Of a stretch of DNA of 64,000 bases, positions 9,527 through 18,955 are shown one piece after another. Where the stretch lies: NCBI RefSeq assembly GCF_015751765.1, contig NZ_JADOTX010000001.1, positions 1,798,001 through 1,862,000 of the forward strand. The letters run 5' to 3'. The notes beneath the pieces were generated by a model. That model was not told the origin of the DNA. It worked only from the letters and a program-made list of their open reading frames with translations, and did no database searches. The position numbers and the translations under genes are program-made. Numbering within the stretch: position 1 is the stretch's first letter; every line of letters starts with the position of its first letter. The DNA is from Micromonospora ureilytica (GTDB taxonomy: Bacteria; Actinomycetota; Actinomycetes; Mycobacteriales; Micromonosporaceae).

Positions 9527-11374
9527 ATGATGAGCGTACGGATTGAGGCGCCGCGCACCACCCGCCGGGCCCGACCCGCGAGCCACCGGCCGATGTCGCC
9601 GCCGGTGCCCACGATTGAGGACTTCGCCCCCGCGCCGTCCCCCGACGGCCGCCGGGTGGCGTTCCTCTCCGACCGGGCGGGAACGCCCGGCGTCTGGGTC
9701 TGCGACGTCGACGCGGGCCCGCCCGTCGCGCTGCCGGTGGGCGACGAGCCGGTCCTCGCGGTGAGCTGGTCCCCGGACGGCAAGTGGCTGGCCTGCGTCG
9801 TCGCCCCCGGGGGCGCGCCCCGCACCGAGCTGTGGGTGGTGCGCCCGGACGGTACGCGACGCCGCCAGGTCGCCGGGTTCGGCCGCCGCAGCGCCACGCT
9901 CGCCGGCTGGTTGCCCGACGGCGCGGTGCTGGCGGTGACCGAGACCGACGAGCGCGGGCAGGCACTCCTGGTCGACGCGGGCACCGGGCAACGGCAGGTG
10001 CTCGCCAAGGGCGACCTGCTCACGCTCCTGGACGTGACCCCGGACGCCGGAGTGGCGCTGCTGCGTCGTGGCCCGCGCAACGCCCGCTGGCTGGAGCTGC
10101 TCGACGTGGCGACCGGCGAGCGGCGGCGGCTGGTGCCGGACACCGGGCGGGGCAGCACCGACCAGGGTTGGTTCGGCCCGGACGGCACGAGCGTGCTGGC
10201 CCGCACCGACGCGTACTCCGAGCTCGCCGCGCTGGTGCGGGTCGACCTGACCCGACCGGAACAGCCACCGACCCGGCTCGCCGGGCGACCGGACGCCGAA
10301 CTGGAGCACGTCACGCCGAGCGCGGACGGGCAGCGCGGCGCGCTGTTGTGGAACACCTACGGCGGGCGCAGCGAGCTGAGCCTGCTCGACTTCGCCAGCG
10401 GTGTGCAGCGGGCCGTCGCCGCCCCGGGCGAGGTGCTCGGCGACGCCGCCTTCGCCGCCGACGGCGGCCTGCTCTGCCTCACCGCGCAGGGGCCGGTGCG
10501 GCCCCGGGAGGTGTGGCTGGTCGACCCGTCGACCGGGGCGCCGCGCCCGCTGCGGTCGGACACCGCCCCGCGTACGGACGATGCCGGTGTCGCGCCGCAA
10601 CTTGTCGACCTGCGCGCCCGCGACGGGCTGCCGCTCTCCGGCTGGCTGTACCGCCCGGCCGGGCCGGGCCCCTGGCCCACCGCGATCAGCCTGCACGGTG
10701 GCCCGGAGGCGCAGGAGCGTCCCGGCTACAACCCGCTGTTCCAGGCCCTCGTGGCGCAGGGCGTCGCGGTCTTCGCGCCCAACGTCCGCGGGTCGTCCGG
10801 GTTCGGCCGCTCGTTCGTCGCCGCCGACAACCTCGCCGGCCGCTACGGTGCGATCGCCGACGTGGCGGCCTGCGCCGACTTCCTCGTGGACGCCGGTGTC
10901 GCCCGGCCCGGTCAGCTCGGCTGTCTGGGCCGTTCCTACGGCGGTTACCTGGTCCTCGCGGTCCTGGTGAACTTCCCCGGTCTGTTCGCCGCCGGGGTCG
11001 CCGAGTGCGGCATCTCCGACTTCCGGACCTTCTTCGCCGAAACCGAGCCGTGGATCGCCGCCGCCGCCGTCAGCAAGTACGGCGACCCGCAGCGGGACGG
11101 GGACCTGCTGCGCGACCTCTCCCCGCTGACCCACATCGACCGGCTGGACGTGCCGGTGCTGCTGATCCACGGCGCCAACGACACAAACGTGCCGGCGGGC
11201 GAGTCGGCGCAGGTCGCCGAGGCCCTCGCCGCCCGGGGCGTGCCGCACGGGCACCTGGTGCTCGACGGGGAGGGGCACGACTTCCTGGCGCGGGACAACG
11301 CCGAGGCGGCCCGTACGGCCACCACCTCCTGGCTGACCCGGCACCTCGCCGCCACCGCGACCGTCGTCGGCTGA
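9527..11374 (+). CDS. S9 family peptidase (prolyl oligopeptidase / acylaminoacyl peptidase type)
   Basis: A protein of 615 residues with an N-terminal beta-propeller (repeated PSPDGRRVAFLSD, SWSPDGKWLA and GWLPDG segments, residues about 25-340) and a C-terminal alpha/beta hydrolase. The catalytic triad is visible: Ser470 in GRSYGGY, Asp552 in GANDTNV and His584 in GEGHDF. There is no signal peptide, so it is cytoplasmic and would cleave short or N-blocked peptides. The ATG follows the amidotransferase stop with no gap, so the two are translationally linked. In the known osmolyte trio the third gene is an M42-type hydrolase; an S9 enzyme may fill that role here. Confidence 0.92.
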   Translation: MMSVRIEAPRTTRRARPASHRPMSPPVPTIEDFAPAPSPDGRRVAFLSDRAGTPGVWVCDVDAGPPVALPVGDEPVLAVSWSPDGKWLACVVAPGGAPRTELWVVRPDGTRRRQVAGFGRRSATLAGWLPDGAVLAVTETDERGQALLVDAGTGQRQVLAKGDLLTLLDVTPDAGVALLRRGPRNARWLELLDVATGERRRLVPDTGRGSTDQGWFGPDGTSVLARTDAYSELAALVRVDLTRPEQPPTRLAGRPDAELEHVTPSADGQRGALLWNTYGGRSELSLLDFASGVQRAVAAPGEVLGDAAFAADGGLLCLTAQGPVRPREVWLVDPSTGAPRPLRSDTAPRTDDAGVAPQLVDLRARDGLPLSGWLYRPAGPGPWPTAISLHGGPEAQERPGYNPLFQALVAQGVAVFAPNVRGSSGFGRSFVAADNLAGRYGAIADVAACADFLVDAGVARPGQLGCLGRSYGGYLVLAVLVNFPGLFAAGVAECGISDFRTFFAETEPWIAAAAVSKYGDPQRDGDLLRDLSPLTHIDRLDVPVLLIHGANDTNVPAGESAQVAEALAARGVPHGHLVLDGEGHDFLARDNAEAARTATTSWLTRHLAATATVVG

Positions 11375-11391
11375 GGCGCTATCCTGCGCCG

Positions 11392-11955
11392 GTGGAGGTC
11401 GGGGCGCAGGGCGAGCGGTTGGCCGCGGACCTGGGTCGTTGGCTGACCGAGGTGACCTTCGTCGACCTGGACACCGACGAGGTCACCGCGCGGGTGATCG
11501 ACTCGGTGGTACGGTGGGCCGAGGCCCAGGGTTGGCGGGTCTACCGGCGCGCGCCCAGCGTGTTGCCGTTGCCGCCGCCGTTGGAGCAGCGGCACTCGGT
11601 TCTCGACGTGGCGTGCGCCCGCCCCGACGGTCCGCCCGTCGTGGTGGAGGTCGACCACACGGACCGGGCCCGTACGGTGCAGAAGTTGCGCGCGGAGGCG
11701 GACGCCGGCCGGATCCCGATCTGGGTGCGGTGGGGCGTCGGGCGTTTCACAGCGCCGCCCCCGCCGGTGCGGATGGTGACCGTCGAGGTGACCCGGCGGG
11801 CCGGGCCGGCCGGGCGTGGGCGTCTGCACAGCCGCGGCGGTGACCGCCCCGCCCCGGCCCACTCGACCGGCGGCGGCACGGTGACCCCGCAGGCGCTGCC
11901 GATCCCGTCGACCGACCCGCCGGCGAGCCCCGAGGACCCGGGTAAGGACACCTGA
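11392..11955 (+). CDS. Uncharacterised small protein with a possible PD-(D/E)XK nuclease-like core
   Basis: A protein of 187 residues starting at GTG 11392, 17 bases after the peptidase stop, so probably in the same operon. Residues about 60-115 read VLDVACARPDG, then VVVEVDHTD, then a helix with QKLRAEADAG and a closing strand IPIWVRWG. The spacing of Asp, the ExD element and the following helix resembles the core of PD-(D/E)XK nucleases, but the fit is by eye. The tail from about residue 130 is Gly/Pro-rich and probably disordered. I do not recognise a named family. The start was chosen from the first GTG after the upstream gene. Confidence 0.65.
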   Translation: MEVGAQGERLAADLGRWLTEVTFVDLDTDEVTARVIDSVVRWAEAQGWRVYRRAPSVLPLPPPLEQRHSVLDVACARPDGPPVVVEVDHTDRARTVQKLRAEADAGRIPIWVRWGVGRFTAPPPPVRMVTVEVTRRAGPAGRGRLHSRGGDRPAPAHSTGGGTVTPQALPIPSTDPPASPEDPGKDT

Positions 11956-12028
11956 AGCGAATCGTAAGTGGGCTGCGGCAGAGTTCTGGGTGTCACCGGA
12001 GAGCACGACCGACACCCAGGAGATCCCG

Positions 12029-12583
12029 ATGCGCAAGCTCATCAACTCGACCTACATCACCCTCGACGGCGTCATCGAGAACCCGATGTGGACGGGGCCG
12101 TACTTCGACGAGGAGGCCATGAGCCTCGCCGGCGAGCAGACCAACGAGGCCGACGCGATGCTGATGGGCCGGGCCACCTACGACGGCATGTCCGCCGCCT
12201 GGCCGAACATGGACGAGAGCGACCCGACCACTGGCGCCGCGTACTTCAACAACGTCAAGAAGTACGTCGCCTCGACCACCCTGACCAACCCCACCTGGAA
12301 CAACACGGAGGTGCTCCAGGGCGATCTGGTCGAGGCGGTCACCGCGCTCAAGGCCCAGGAGGGCAAGAACATCATCCAGTACGGCTTCGGATCGGTCACC
12401 GCCCAGCTGATCCGGGCGGGCCTGGTGGACGAGGTCCGGTTCTGGATCCACCCGGTGCTGGAGGGCGGCCCCAGCGTCACCGCGGCACTGACCGACGTCA
12501 AGGCGTCGTTCGACCTGGTCGACACCCGGGTGCACAAGAGCGGCGTGATCGTCGCGTCGTACCGGCCGAAGACGACGGCCTGA
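12029..12583 (+). CDS. Dihydrofolate reductase-family protein
   Basis: A protein of 184 residues of the RibD C-terminal/DHFR-like family: MRKLINSTYITLDGVIENP, LMGRATYDG, NIIQYGFGSVTAQLIRAGLVDE and HPVLEGG. The start is ATG 12029 behind AGGAG at 12018, rather than the upstream in-frame ATG 11990. The family uses NADPH to reduce small molecules; the substrate is unknown. It is only distantly similar to the reductase at 1145-1747. It converges on the large SARP regulator, with just 7 bases between the two gene ends and no hairpin. Confidence 0.88.
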   Translation: MRKLINSTYITLDGVIENPMWTGPYFDEEAMSLAGEQTNEADAMLMGRATYDGMSAAWPNMDESDPTTGAAYFNNVKKYVASTTLTNPTWNNTEVLQGDLVEAVTALKAQEGKNIIQYGFGSVTAQLIRAGLVDEVRFWIHPVLEGGPSVTAALTDVKASFDLVDTRVHKSGVIVASYRPKTTA

Positions 12584-12590
12584 CCGGAGA

Positions 12591-15500
12591 TCAGAGCTGG
12601 GCCCGGGCCTCGCTCGGGCTCAGCTGCGCGCCCTCGGCGAGCAACGCGTCGAAGCGCTCCGGCCCGAGTTCGGCCCGCAGGCGTGCGGTCACCCGGTCGG
12701 TGTCGTCGCGTTCGGCCGGCGCGGCGGGGGACTGCGTGGCGAGCCGGGCGGCGGCCGCGGCGCCCAGCAGCCGGACGGCGATCTCGGGGGAGCGCACCGC
12801 CGACGCCATCCCCTCCAGCGGGCCGACCGCGTCGCGCATCGTCGCCATCGCCTCGGCGGCCTCGAACGCCTCGACGTGCAGGGCCAACGCGGCGTCCGGA
12901 TCGCCGCCCAACTCGACCGCGTAGCCCAGCTCCACCAGGATCATCGGCAGGTAGAGCGCGGGTTGGCTCTCACTCCGGCCCAGGTCGGCGAGGCGGCTGA
13001 GGTGGGTGACGGCCAGGTCGAGCTTGCCGTCGCGGCGGGCGGCCAGCCCAAGGCTCATCTCCGCGAAGATCAGCGCACCGGGCGAGCCCTGCTCCACCGC
13101 CAGGTCGTACGCGCGTTCGGCCAGCTCCCGACCCTGGGCGTAGTCGCGGGTCTGCACGGCGAGCCAGGCCAGCCAGGACAGCTCGGCGCAGACCTGCGGC
13201 CACAGCGCCAACTCCTCGGCCCAGCGCAGCCCCTCCCGGTGCAGCGCGGCGGCGCGCTCGTGCTCACCGCGCATGTCGGCCAGCCCACCGACCCACTCGG
13301 TCGCCCGGAGCCGACCCCACCGGTCGCCGAGGTCGGCGAAGAGCGCGGCGCTGCGGGTCGCGGTGCGCTCCAGGGTGGCCTGGTCGCCGTTGGCGTGTGC
13401 GAGGTGGGCCAGGGAGGTGAGCACCGCGGCCTCGGTCCACGGGTCGGCGGCGCCGGTGGGCAGCAGCTCCGACGCCAGGGCCAGGTCGCCGTGCTCGATG
13501 ACCGCGTTGGCCGCGAACCACGCGGCGTGGCCGGCCGGGTCGGCGACCACCGCGGCGCGCACGTCGTCCGGTGCGACCGCCGCACCCTGCGACAGGGCGA
13601 AGCCCACCCGCCAGGGGGCCGCGCGGGCCTCCTGCTCCGGGTCGCCGGGCACGGCCAGCGCTCGCCGCGCCTCGGTGAGCCGGCCGCGCAGGAACCAGTA
13701 CCAGCTCAGCGCGACCGCCAGGCGCAGCCCGCCACCGTGTGCCAGCGCCGACCGCAGGTTCGCCAGCTCGGCGTCGAGCAGCGCCAGCCAGCGTTGCTGG
13801 TCGGCCCCGCGCAGCGCGGGGTCGGCGCGTTCGGCCAGCTCGGTGTAGTAGGCGGCGTGCCGCGCGCGCACCTCGTCGGCGTGGGTGAGGCGTTCCAGGC
13901 AGAACGCGGCCACCGACTCGAGTAGCCGGTAGCGGGGGGCCGCGCCGGCGTCGTCGAGCACCACAAGCGACCGGTCCACCAGCCGGGCGAGGGCGTCCAG
14001 GTCGGTTCGGCAGACCTGTTCGGCGGCCTCCGGGGTGCACCCGTCCGGGAACACCGCCAGTTGGGCGAGCACCACGCGGTCGGGCTCGTCCAGGAGGTCC
14101 CAGCTCCAGCCGATCACCGCGGTCAGCGTCCGCTGCCGGGGTGGCACGTCCCGCTGCGCTGTGGTGAGCAGCCGGAACCGGTCGTCGAGCCGGTCCACCA
14201 CCCCGCGTACGCCCAGCGCGCGGACCCGGGTCGCGGCCAGCTCCAACGCCAGCGGCAAACCGTCGAGGCGGCGGCACAGCTGGGCGACAGCGGCCGCGGT
14301 CTGCCGGTCGAGGCGGAAACCGCGCTGCTGCGCGGCGGCGCGGGCGACGAACAACCGGGCCGCCGCCGAGCGCCGGACCGCGTCCAGGTCACCGTCGTCC
14401 GGCACGGGCAGTGGGGGTACCTCCCAGAGCAGCTCACCGGTCAGCCCGAGTGGCTCCCTGCTGGTGGCCAGCACGCTCACCCCGGGCACGTCGCGCAGCA
14501 GCCGGGCGACCAGCTCGGCGACCGGTTCGATGACGTGTTCGCAGTTGTCCAGCACGAGCAGCAGCTGCCGGTGCCGCAGGGCCGTGACCACCCGGTCGGC
14601 GGGGGACACTGTCGTTCCGGCGGCCTCGTGGGCGCCCAGAGCGCCGAGGACCTGTTCGGCGACGGGCGCGTCACCGGCCGGGAGCGGAGCCAGCTCGATC
14701 AGCTGGACGCCGTCCGGGTAGGACGCCGCGCGGGCCGTCTCGGTGGCCAGCCGGGTCTTGCCGACGCCACCCGGCCCGACAAGCGTGACCAGCCGCTGCC
14801 GGGGCAGCAACGCCCGTAGCTCGGCCAGCGCGTCGGCCCGCCCGATCAACTCGTCGAGCGGGGCCGGCAGGCTGTTCCGGATGAACGCCGCCTTCGGCGG
14901 TGCGCTCAGGCCGGCGTCCTGTTCGAGGATCCTGCGGTGCAGGGCGACCAGCTCCGGGCCGGGGTCGAGGCCCAGGTCCTCGGCGAGCCGGGCCCGCAGG
15001 TCGGCGTAGCTGTCCAACGCCTCGGACTGGCGGCCGGCCGCGTACAACGCGCGCAACTGCACCGCCCGCAGACCCTCGCGCAACGGATGCTTGGCGACCA
15101 ACTCGGCCAGGTCCGCGGCCACCAGATCGTGCTCACCCCGGGCCAGCCGGGCCTGCGCCAACCGCTCCTGGACGACGAGGCGCTGCTCGGCGAGGCGGGC
15201 CGCCTCGGCACGGACGAACTCGGCGTCGGCCACGTCGGCGTACGCCTCACCGCGCCACAACGCGAGCGCCTCGGTCAGTCGCTCGACGTCGGCGCACCGG
15301 GCCAACTCGTCGAAGCGACCGACGTCGACCGCGTCGACCCGCAGCAGGTAGCCGGGTGGTCGGGACTCGACCAGCTCACGGGCCCCGGGCTCGGCATCGT
15401 TGAGCGCCTTGCGCAGTTGCGACACCCGCACCTGGAGGGCGCCGGCCGGGTTCGCGGGGGCGTCGTCACCCCAGAGGTCGTCGATGAGGCGGTCCGCCGA

Positions 15501-15632
15501 GACCACCTGGTTGCGGTTGGCCAACAGGTCGGCCAGCAACGCCCGGACCTTCGTGCCGGGCACCACCACCGGCTCGCCGGCGTCCGTGGTCACGGCGAGC
15601 GGCCCGAGCACCCCGAACTGCACGGCGATCAT
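12591..15632 (-). CDS. Large AfsR/SARP-family regulator (winged HTH + BTAD + ATPase + TPR-like)
   Basis: A protein of 1013 residues from ATG 15632 (MIAVQFGVLGPLAV). Residues about 1-95 are the OmpR-like winged helix of SARPs. Residues about 100-240 form the bacterial transcriptional activation domain ending in ARLAEDLGLDPGPEL. Then comes an NB-ARC/AAA ATPase with Walker A LVGPGGVGKTRLA near residue 285, LVLDNCEH as Walker B, and TSREPLG. The C terminus is helical and repeat-like. Such proteins bind direct repeats near -35 sites and activate antibiotic or developmental genes in response to nucleotide-bound state. No biosynthetic cluster is visible beside it, so the target is unknown. Confidence 0.9.
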   Translation of the reverse strand: MIAVQFGVLGPLAVTTDAGEPVVVPGTKVRALLADLLANRNQVVSADRLIDDLWGDDAPANPAGALQVRVSQLRKALNDAEPGARELVESRPPGYLLRVDAVDVGRFDELARCADVERLTEALALWRGEAYADVADAEFVRAEAARLAEQRLVVQERLAQARLARGEHDLVAADLAELVAKHPLREGLRAVQLRALYAAGRQSEALDSYADLRARLAEDLGLDPGPELVALHRRILEQDAGLSAPPKAAFIRNSLPAPLDELIGRADALAELRALLPRQRLVTLVGPGGVGKTRLATETARAASYPDGVQLIELAPLPAGDAPVAEQVLGALGAHEAAGTTVSPADRVVTALRHRQLLLVLDNCEHVIEPVAELVARLLRDVPGVSVLATSREPLGLTGELLWEVPPLPVPDDGDLDAVRRSAAARLFVARAAAQQRGFRLDRQTAAAVAQLCRRLDGLPLALELAATRVRALGVRGVVDRLDDRFRLLTTAQRDVPPRQRTLTAVIGWSWDLLDEPDRVVLAQLAVFPDGCTPEAAEQVCRTDLDALARLVDRSLVVLDDAGAAPRYRLLESVAAFCLERLTHADEVRARHAAYYTELAERADPALRGADQQRWLALLDAELANLRSALAHGGGLRLAVALSWYWFLRGRLTEARRALAVPGDPEQEARAAPWRVGFALSQGAAVAPDDVRAAVVADPAGHAAWFAANAVIEHGDLALASELLPTGAADPWTEAAVLTSLAHLAHANGDQATLERTATRSAALFADLGDRWGRLRATEWVGGLADMRGEHERAAALHREGLRWAEELALWPQVCAELSWLAWLAVQTRDYAQGRELAERAYDLAVEQGSPGALIFAEMSLGLAARRDGKLDLAVTHLSRLADLGRSESQPALYLPMILVELGYAVELGGDPDAALALHVEAFEAAEAMATMRDAVGPLEGMASAVRSPEIAVRLLGAAAAARLATQSPAAPAERDDTDRVTARLRAELGPERFDALLAEGAQLSPSEARAQL

Positions 15633-15693
15633 CCTAGTCGCGCTGAGCCGACCCGAGGTCGCCCCGGAGCGCGTCCGCCGGACACCACAGCGT

Positions 15694-18600
15694 TCAGCAG
15701 GCCGACCGCAGCAGCGGCTCGGGCTCGGCGTCGCCGAGTAGCGCCCGGGCCTGCCGGGCCAGCAGGTGGTGCTGGGCCGCGTGGGCGAGTTGTTCGCCCA
15801 TCCGGGCGTGCCGCGCCGCCTCCTGGTGCCGGTTGGCCGCCCGGTACGCGCCCGCCAGGCCGAGGTGCGCGTTGACCTCGCCCCGGCGGTAACCGATCTC
15901 CCGGCCCAGCCGCAACGCCTGATGCAGCAGATCGAGCGCCGGTGCCGGGCCGTGCAGGCCGAGCGTGGCGGCGCCGAGGGTGGCCAGAGCCTCCGCCTCG
16001 ACCCGACGTCGACCGATCGCGCGGGCGATGGCCAGACACTCCTGGGCGAGCCCGTGCGCCTTGACGTGGTAGCCCAGGTCGACGTACGCGGCGGCGAGCT
16101 GGTCAAGATCGGTCGCGACGCCGTAGCGGTTGCCCACCTGGCGACGGAGCACCACGGCCCGGGTGAGGTGCAGCACCGCCAGGCCGGGCCGGCCGAGCGC
16201 GCGCATGCCGACGGCGAGGTTGTGCAGGACGTTGGCGATGTCGTTGAGCGGCTGCTCGGCGACGTCGAGGGACGTGTAACCCTCCATCGCCGCCTGCTGG
16301 GCTCGGACCGCGTCGTGTACCTGGCCCAGCTCCAACTGCACGACGCCGAGGTTGCCCAGGCAGCTCCACTCGGCGTGCCGGTTGCCCAGCTCGCGGTAGA
16401 GCCGCAGCGCCTGCGCGTAGCACTCGCCCGCCTCGGTCAGCTGGCCCTCCTCCCGGTGCACGATGCCCAGGTTGTTGAGAATCGACGCCTGCCCGGTGCG
16501 GTTGCCCAGACGACGTTGGATGGTCAAAGCCGCCTGGAACCGCCGCCGCGCGTCGGCGTAGTCGGCCCGGCTGGCGCTCAACGTCGCCAGACTCGACTGC
16601 ATCGCGGCCACCCCCGGGTCGTCGCCCTCGAGTTGGGCCTGAGCCAGACCCAGCTCGACGACCTCGCGCCACTCGCCGTGCGCCCCAGTCTCCTGGAGGT
16701 AGCCGCGCATCCGGTCGGCGAGGTGCCAGGCGATCTCACGTGGGCCGTGCTGCGCCACGTGCCGGATGGCGGTGAGCAGATTGGCGTACTCGGCGTGGAA
16801 CCAGCTCGGCGACTCGGGTTGCGCGGCCCCCGCCGTGCGCCGGACCGAGCCGGCGGGTCGGGGGAGGAACGCCATCCGGGGGTAGTTGCGCCGCGCCAGC
16901 GCGTCGGCGATGGCCAGGTAACCGTGGAACAGCCGACCCAGGGCTTCGGCGCGCTGGTTGACGGTGTCCTCGTGCCGGGACTGCTCCGCCGCGTACAGGC
17001 GGATGAGGTCGTGGGTCACGAACCGACCGCCCTGGGCGGCGGGGCGGACCAGGTGGCTGCTGGTCAGGGTGCGCAGCACGGCGTCGGCCGTGGACCAGTC
17101 GACGTCCGCCAGTGCTGCGAGGTCCTCGGTGGTGAAGCAGTCGGTGGGGGTCGACCCGAGCAGTCGCAGCGCCCGCCGCTCGGCGACGCCGAGCCGTTGA
17201 TAGGAGGGGGTGATCGCGGCGCGTAGCGCCACTCGGGGGTCGCCGGGCACCGAGAGGCCGCCGAGCCGGTCACCCTCCCGCAGTCGCCGCACGTACGCGC
17301 GGGCGTCGTCCGGGCCGGTCGTGGCCAGGTTGGCCGCCGCGATCCGCAACGCCAGCGGGAGGTTTCCGCAGAGCGCGGCAAGGTCGTGGACCACATCCGG
17401 CGCCACAGTGAACCCGTGATCCTGGAACACCGCGATGAGCAGGTCGGCCGCGGCCTCCGGGCTGAGCGGGTCCAGACCGACGGCCCGCCCACCGTGCAGC
17501 GCCACCAGCGCGCCGAGAGTGCTGCGGCTGGTCACGATCACCGCGCAGCCGCCGGCGCCCGGCAGCAGCGGCTCGACCTGCTCCGCCGAGGCGGCGTCGT
17601 CCAGGACGATGAGGACGCGGCGACCGGCGAGCGCTGCCCGTAACGCGGCGGCACGGGCGTCGGCGGTGGCGGGTTGGGCCGCTGGGGGCACGCCCGAGTG
17701 GCTGAGCAGCTCGGACAGGAGGTCGAAGGGGCGAGCCTGATTCTTGTGCTGGCCGCGCAGCCGTGCGTACCACTGGCCGTCGGGGAACTCGTCCGCGAGT
17801 TGGTGACCCAGGTGAACGGCGAGGGCGGTCTTGCCGATGCCCGGAGCGCCCGACACGGACACCAGGGGCAGGCGTCCCTCGCTGGCGGCGGCGGCGATGG
17901 AGCGCCGGATGGCCTCGACTGTCGCGACCCGACCGTGCAGCACGCCGATATCGGCCGGGAGCAATGACATCGGTGGCACCGCGGGGGTGGCCGTGGCCGC
18001 TGCCGGAGGTGGTCGCCAGCTCAGCGCGGGGTCGGCGCGGAGCACACCGTCGCGCAACTCCCGCACCGCCGGCCCGGGGTCGACGCCCAACTCCTCGGCG
18101 AGGATCGTGGCGAGCCGGTGGAAGGCGTCGAGGGCTTCGGCCTGCCGTCCGTCGCGGTACAGCGCGAGCATCAGCTGCGCCCACAGCCCCTCGCGCAGCG
18201 GGCTGCGCCGGATCGCCCTGCGCAGCTCAGCGACGATCTCGGCGTGCCGGCCGAGGGCCAGCTCGGTGTCGAAGTAGACCTCGAAGGCGCGCACCCACCG
18301 CTCGCTCAGCGCCGGCACGTCCTCGCGGTGCAGCACCTCGGAGTCGACGTCCGTCAACGGCTCGCCGCGCCACAGCGCCAGGGCGTCCCGGAGCAGGTCG
18401 GCTCGGCGTTGTGGGTCGGCGGTGACGCTGGCCGCCACGAGCGCGTCGAAACGGGAGAGGTCGAGGGCGGCCGGGGGCAGCTCCAGGAGGTAACCGCTGG
18501 CGCGCGTCGCGATCAGCTTGCCCGGGGGGCCCTCGATGGTCAGGGTGCTGCGCAGCCGTCGTACCAGCGAGTGCAGCGCGGCTCGCGCGTGGGTGGGTGC

Positions 18601-18765
18601 CCCGGTGCCCCAGACGCGATCGACGAGCGCGGCGACGCTTACCGTCTCACCCCGGTTGAGCAGCAGTGTGGCCAGCAATGCCCGCTGCCGGTTCGCCGGG
18701 ACGGGGATGGTGCGGCCGTGCCGAGAGACGCGCAGCGTGCCGAGCACGGCGAAATCCCACTCCAT
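15694..18765 (-). CDS. Large AfsR/SARP-family regulator with NB-ARC and tetratricopeptide repeats
   Basis: A protein of 1023 residues from ATG 18765 (MEWDFAVLGTLRVSRHG). The order is SARP winged helix (residues about 1-95), BTAD (about 100-245, ending ATILAEELGVDPGPAV), NB-ARC ATPase with Walker A VSGAPGIGKTALA near residue 300 and Walker B VLIVLDDAAS, then TPR repeats from about residue 720 (RLGNRTGQASILNNLGIVHRE, RELGNRHAEWSCLGNLGVVQ). The build matches AfsR, with the TPR region as ligand or partner sensor. It lies 61 bases upstream of the other large SARP gene in the same direction, so the two may be co-transcribed. It is divergent from a third, small SARP gene. Confidence 0.9.
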   Translation of the reverse strand: MEWDFAVLGTLRVSRHGRTIPVPANRQRALLATLLLNRGETVSVAALVDRVWGTGAPTHARAALHSLVRRLRSTLTIEGPPGKLIATRASGYLLELPPAALDLSRFDALVAASVTADPQRRADLLRDALALWRGEPLTDVDSEVLHREDVPALSERWVRAFEVYFDTELALGRHAEIVAELRRAIRRSPLREGLWAQLMLALYRDGRQAEALDAFHRLATILAEELGVDPGPAVRELRDGVLRADPALSWRPPPAAATATPAVPPMSLLPADIGVLHGRVATVEAIRRSIAAAASEGRLPLVSVSGAPGIGKTALAVHLGHQLADEFPDGQWYARLRGQHKNQARPFDLLSELLSHSGVPPAAQPATADARAAALRAALAGRRVLIVLDDAASAEQVEPLLPGAGGCAVIVTSRSTLGALVALHGGRAVGLDPLSPEAAADLLIAVFQDHGFTVAPDVVHDLAALCGNLPLALRIAAANLATTGPDDARAYVRRLREGDRLGGLSVPGDPRVALRAAITPSYQRLGVAERRALRLLGSTPTDCFTTEDLAALADVDWSTADAVLRTLTSSHLVRPAAQGGRFVTHDLIRLYAAEQSRHEDTVNQRAEALGRLFHGYLAIADALARRNYPRMAFLPRPAGSVRRTAGAAQPESPSWFHAEYANLLTAIRHVAQHGPREIAWHLADRMRGYLQETGAHGEWREVVELGLAQAQLEGDDPGVAAMQSSLATLSASRADYADARRRFQAALTIQRRLGNRTGQASILNNLGIVHREEGQLTEAGECYAQALRLYRELGNRHAEWSCLGNLGVVQLELGQVHDAVRAQQAAMEGYTSLDVAEQPLNDIANVLHNLAVGMRALGRPGLAVLHLTRAVVLRRQVGNRYGVATDLDQLAAAYVDLGYHVKAHGLAQECLAIARAIGRRRVEAEALATLGAATLGLHGPAPALDLLHQALRLGREIGYRRGEVNAHLGLAGAYRAANRHQEAARHARMGEQLAHAAQHHLLARQARALLGDAEPEPLLRSAC

Positions 18766-18955
18766 CGAAGGCCCCCAGCGTCGGCCGACCAGACGCCTCG
18801 CGACGTCGACCGGCAGCGACGGTAACACGACGGTCCGACACGGCGGTGTGGGTTTTGACGCACGGTGACCGCCCAGCCGCAGGGCGCGTGACAGCGCGAT
18901 GACAGCGCTTCGACGACGCCCGCTGCGACCGTTGCGCCGGCGACGAGGAGAGCAG

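Noticed and set aside
8972..11344. Very long open frame on the minus strand opposite the amidotransferase and peptidase genes
   Set aside because: It is the antisense shadow of two clear genes, is rich in Arg/Gly/Gln without domain structure, and has no ribosome site. High GC content keeps such frames open.
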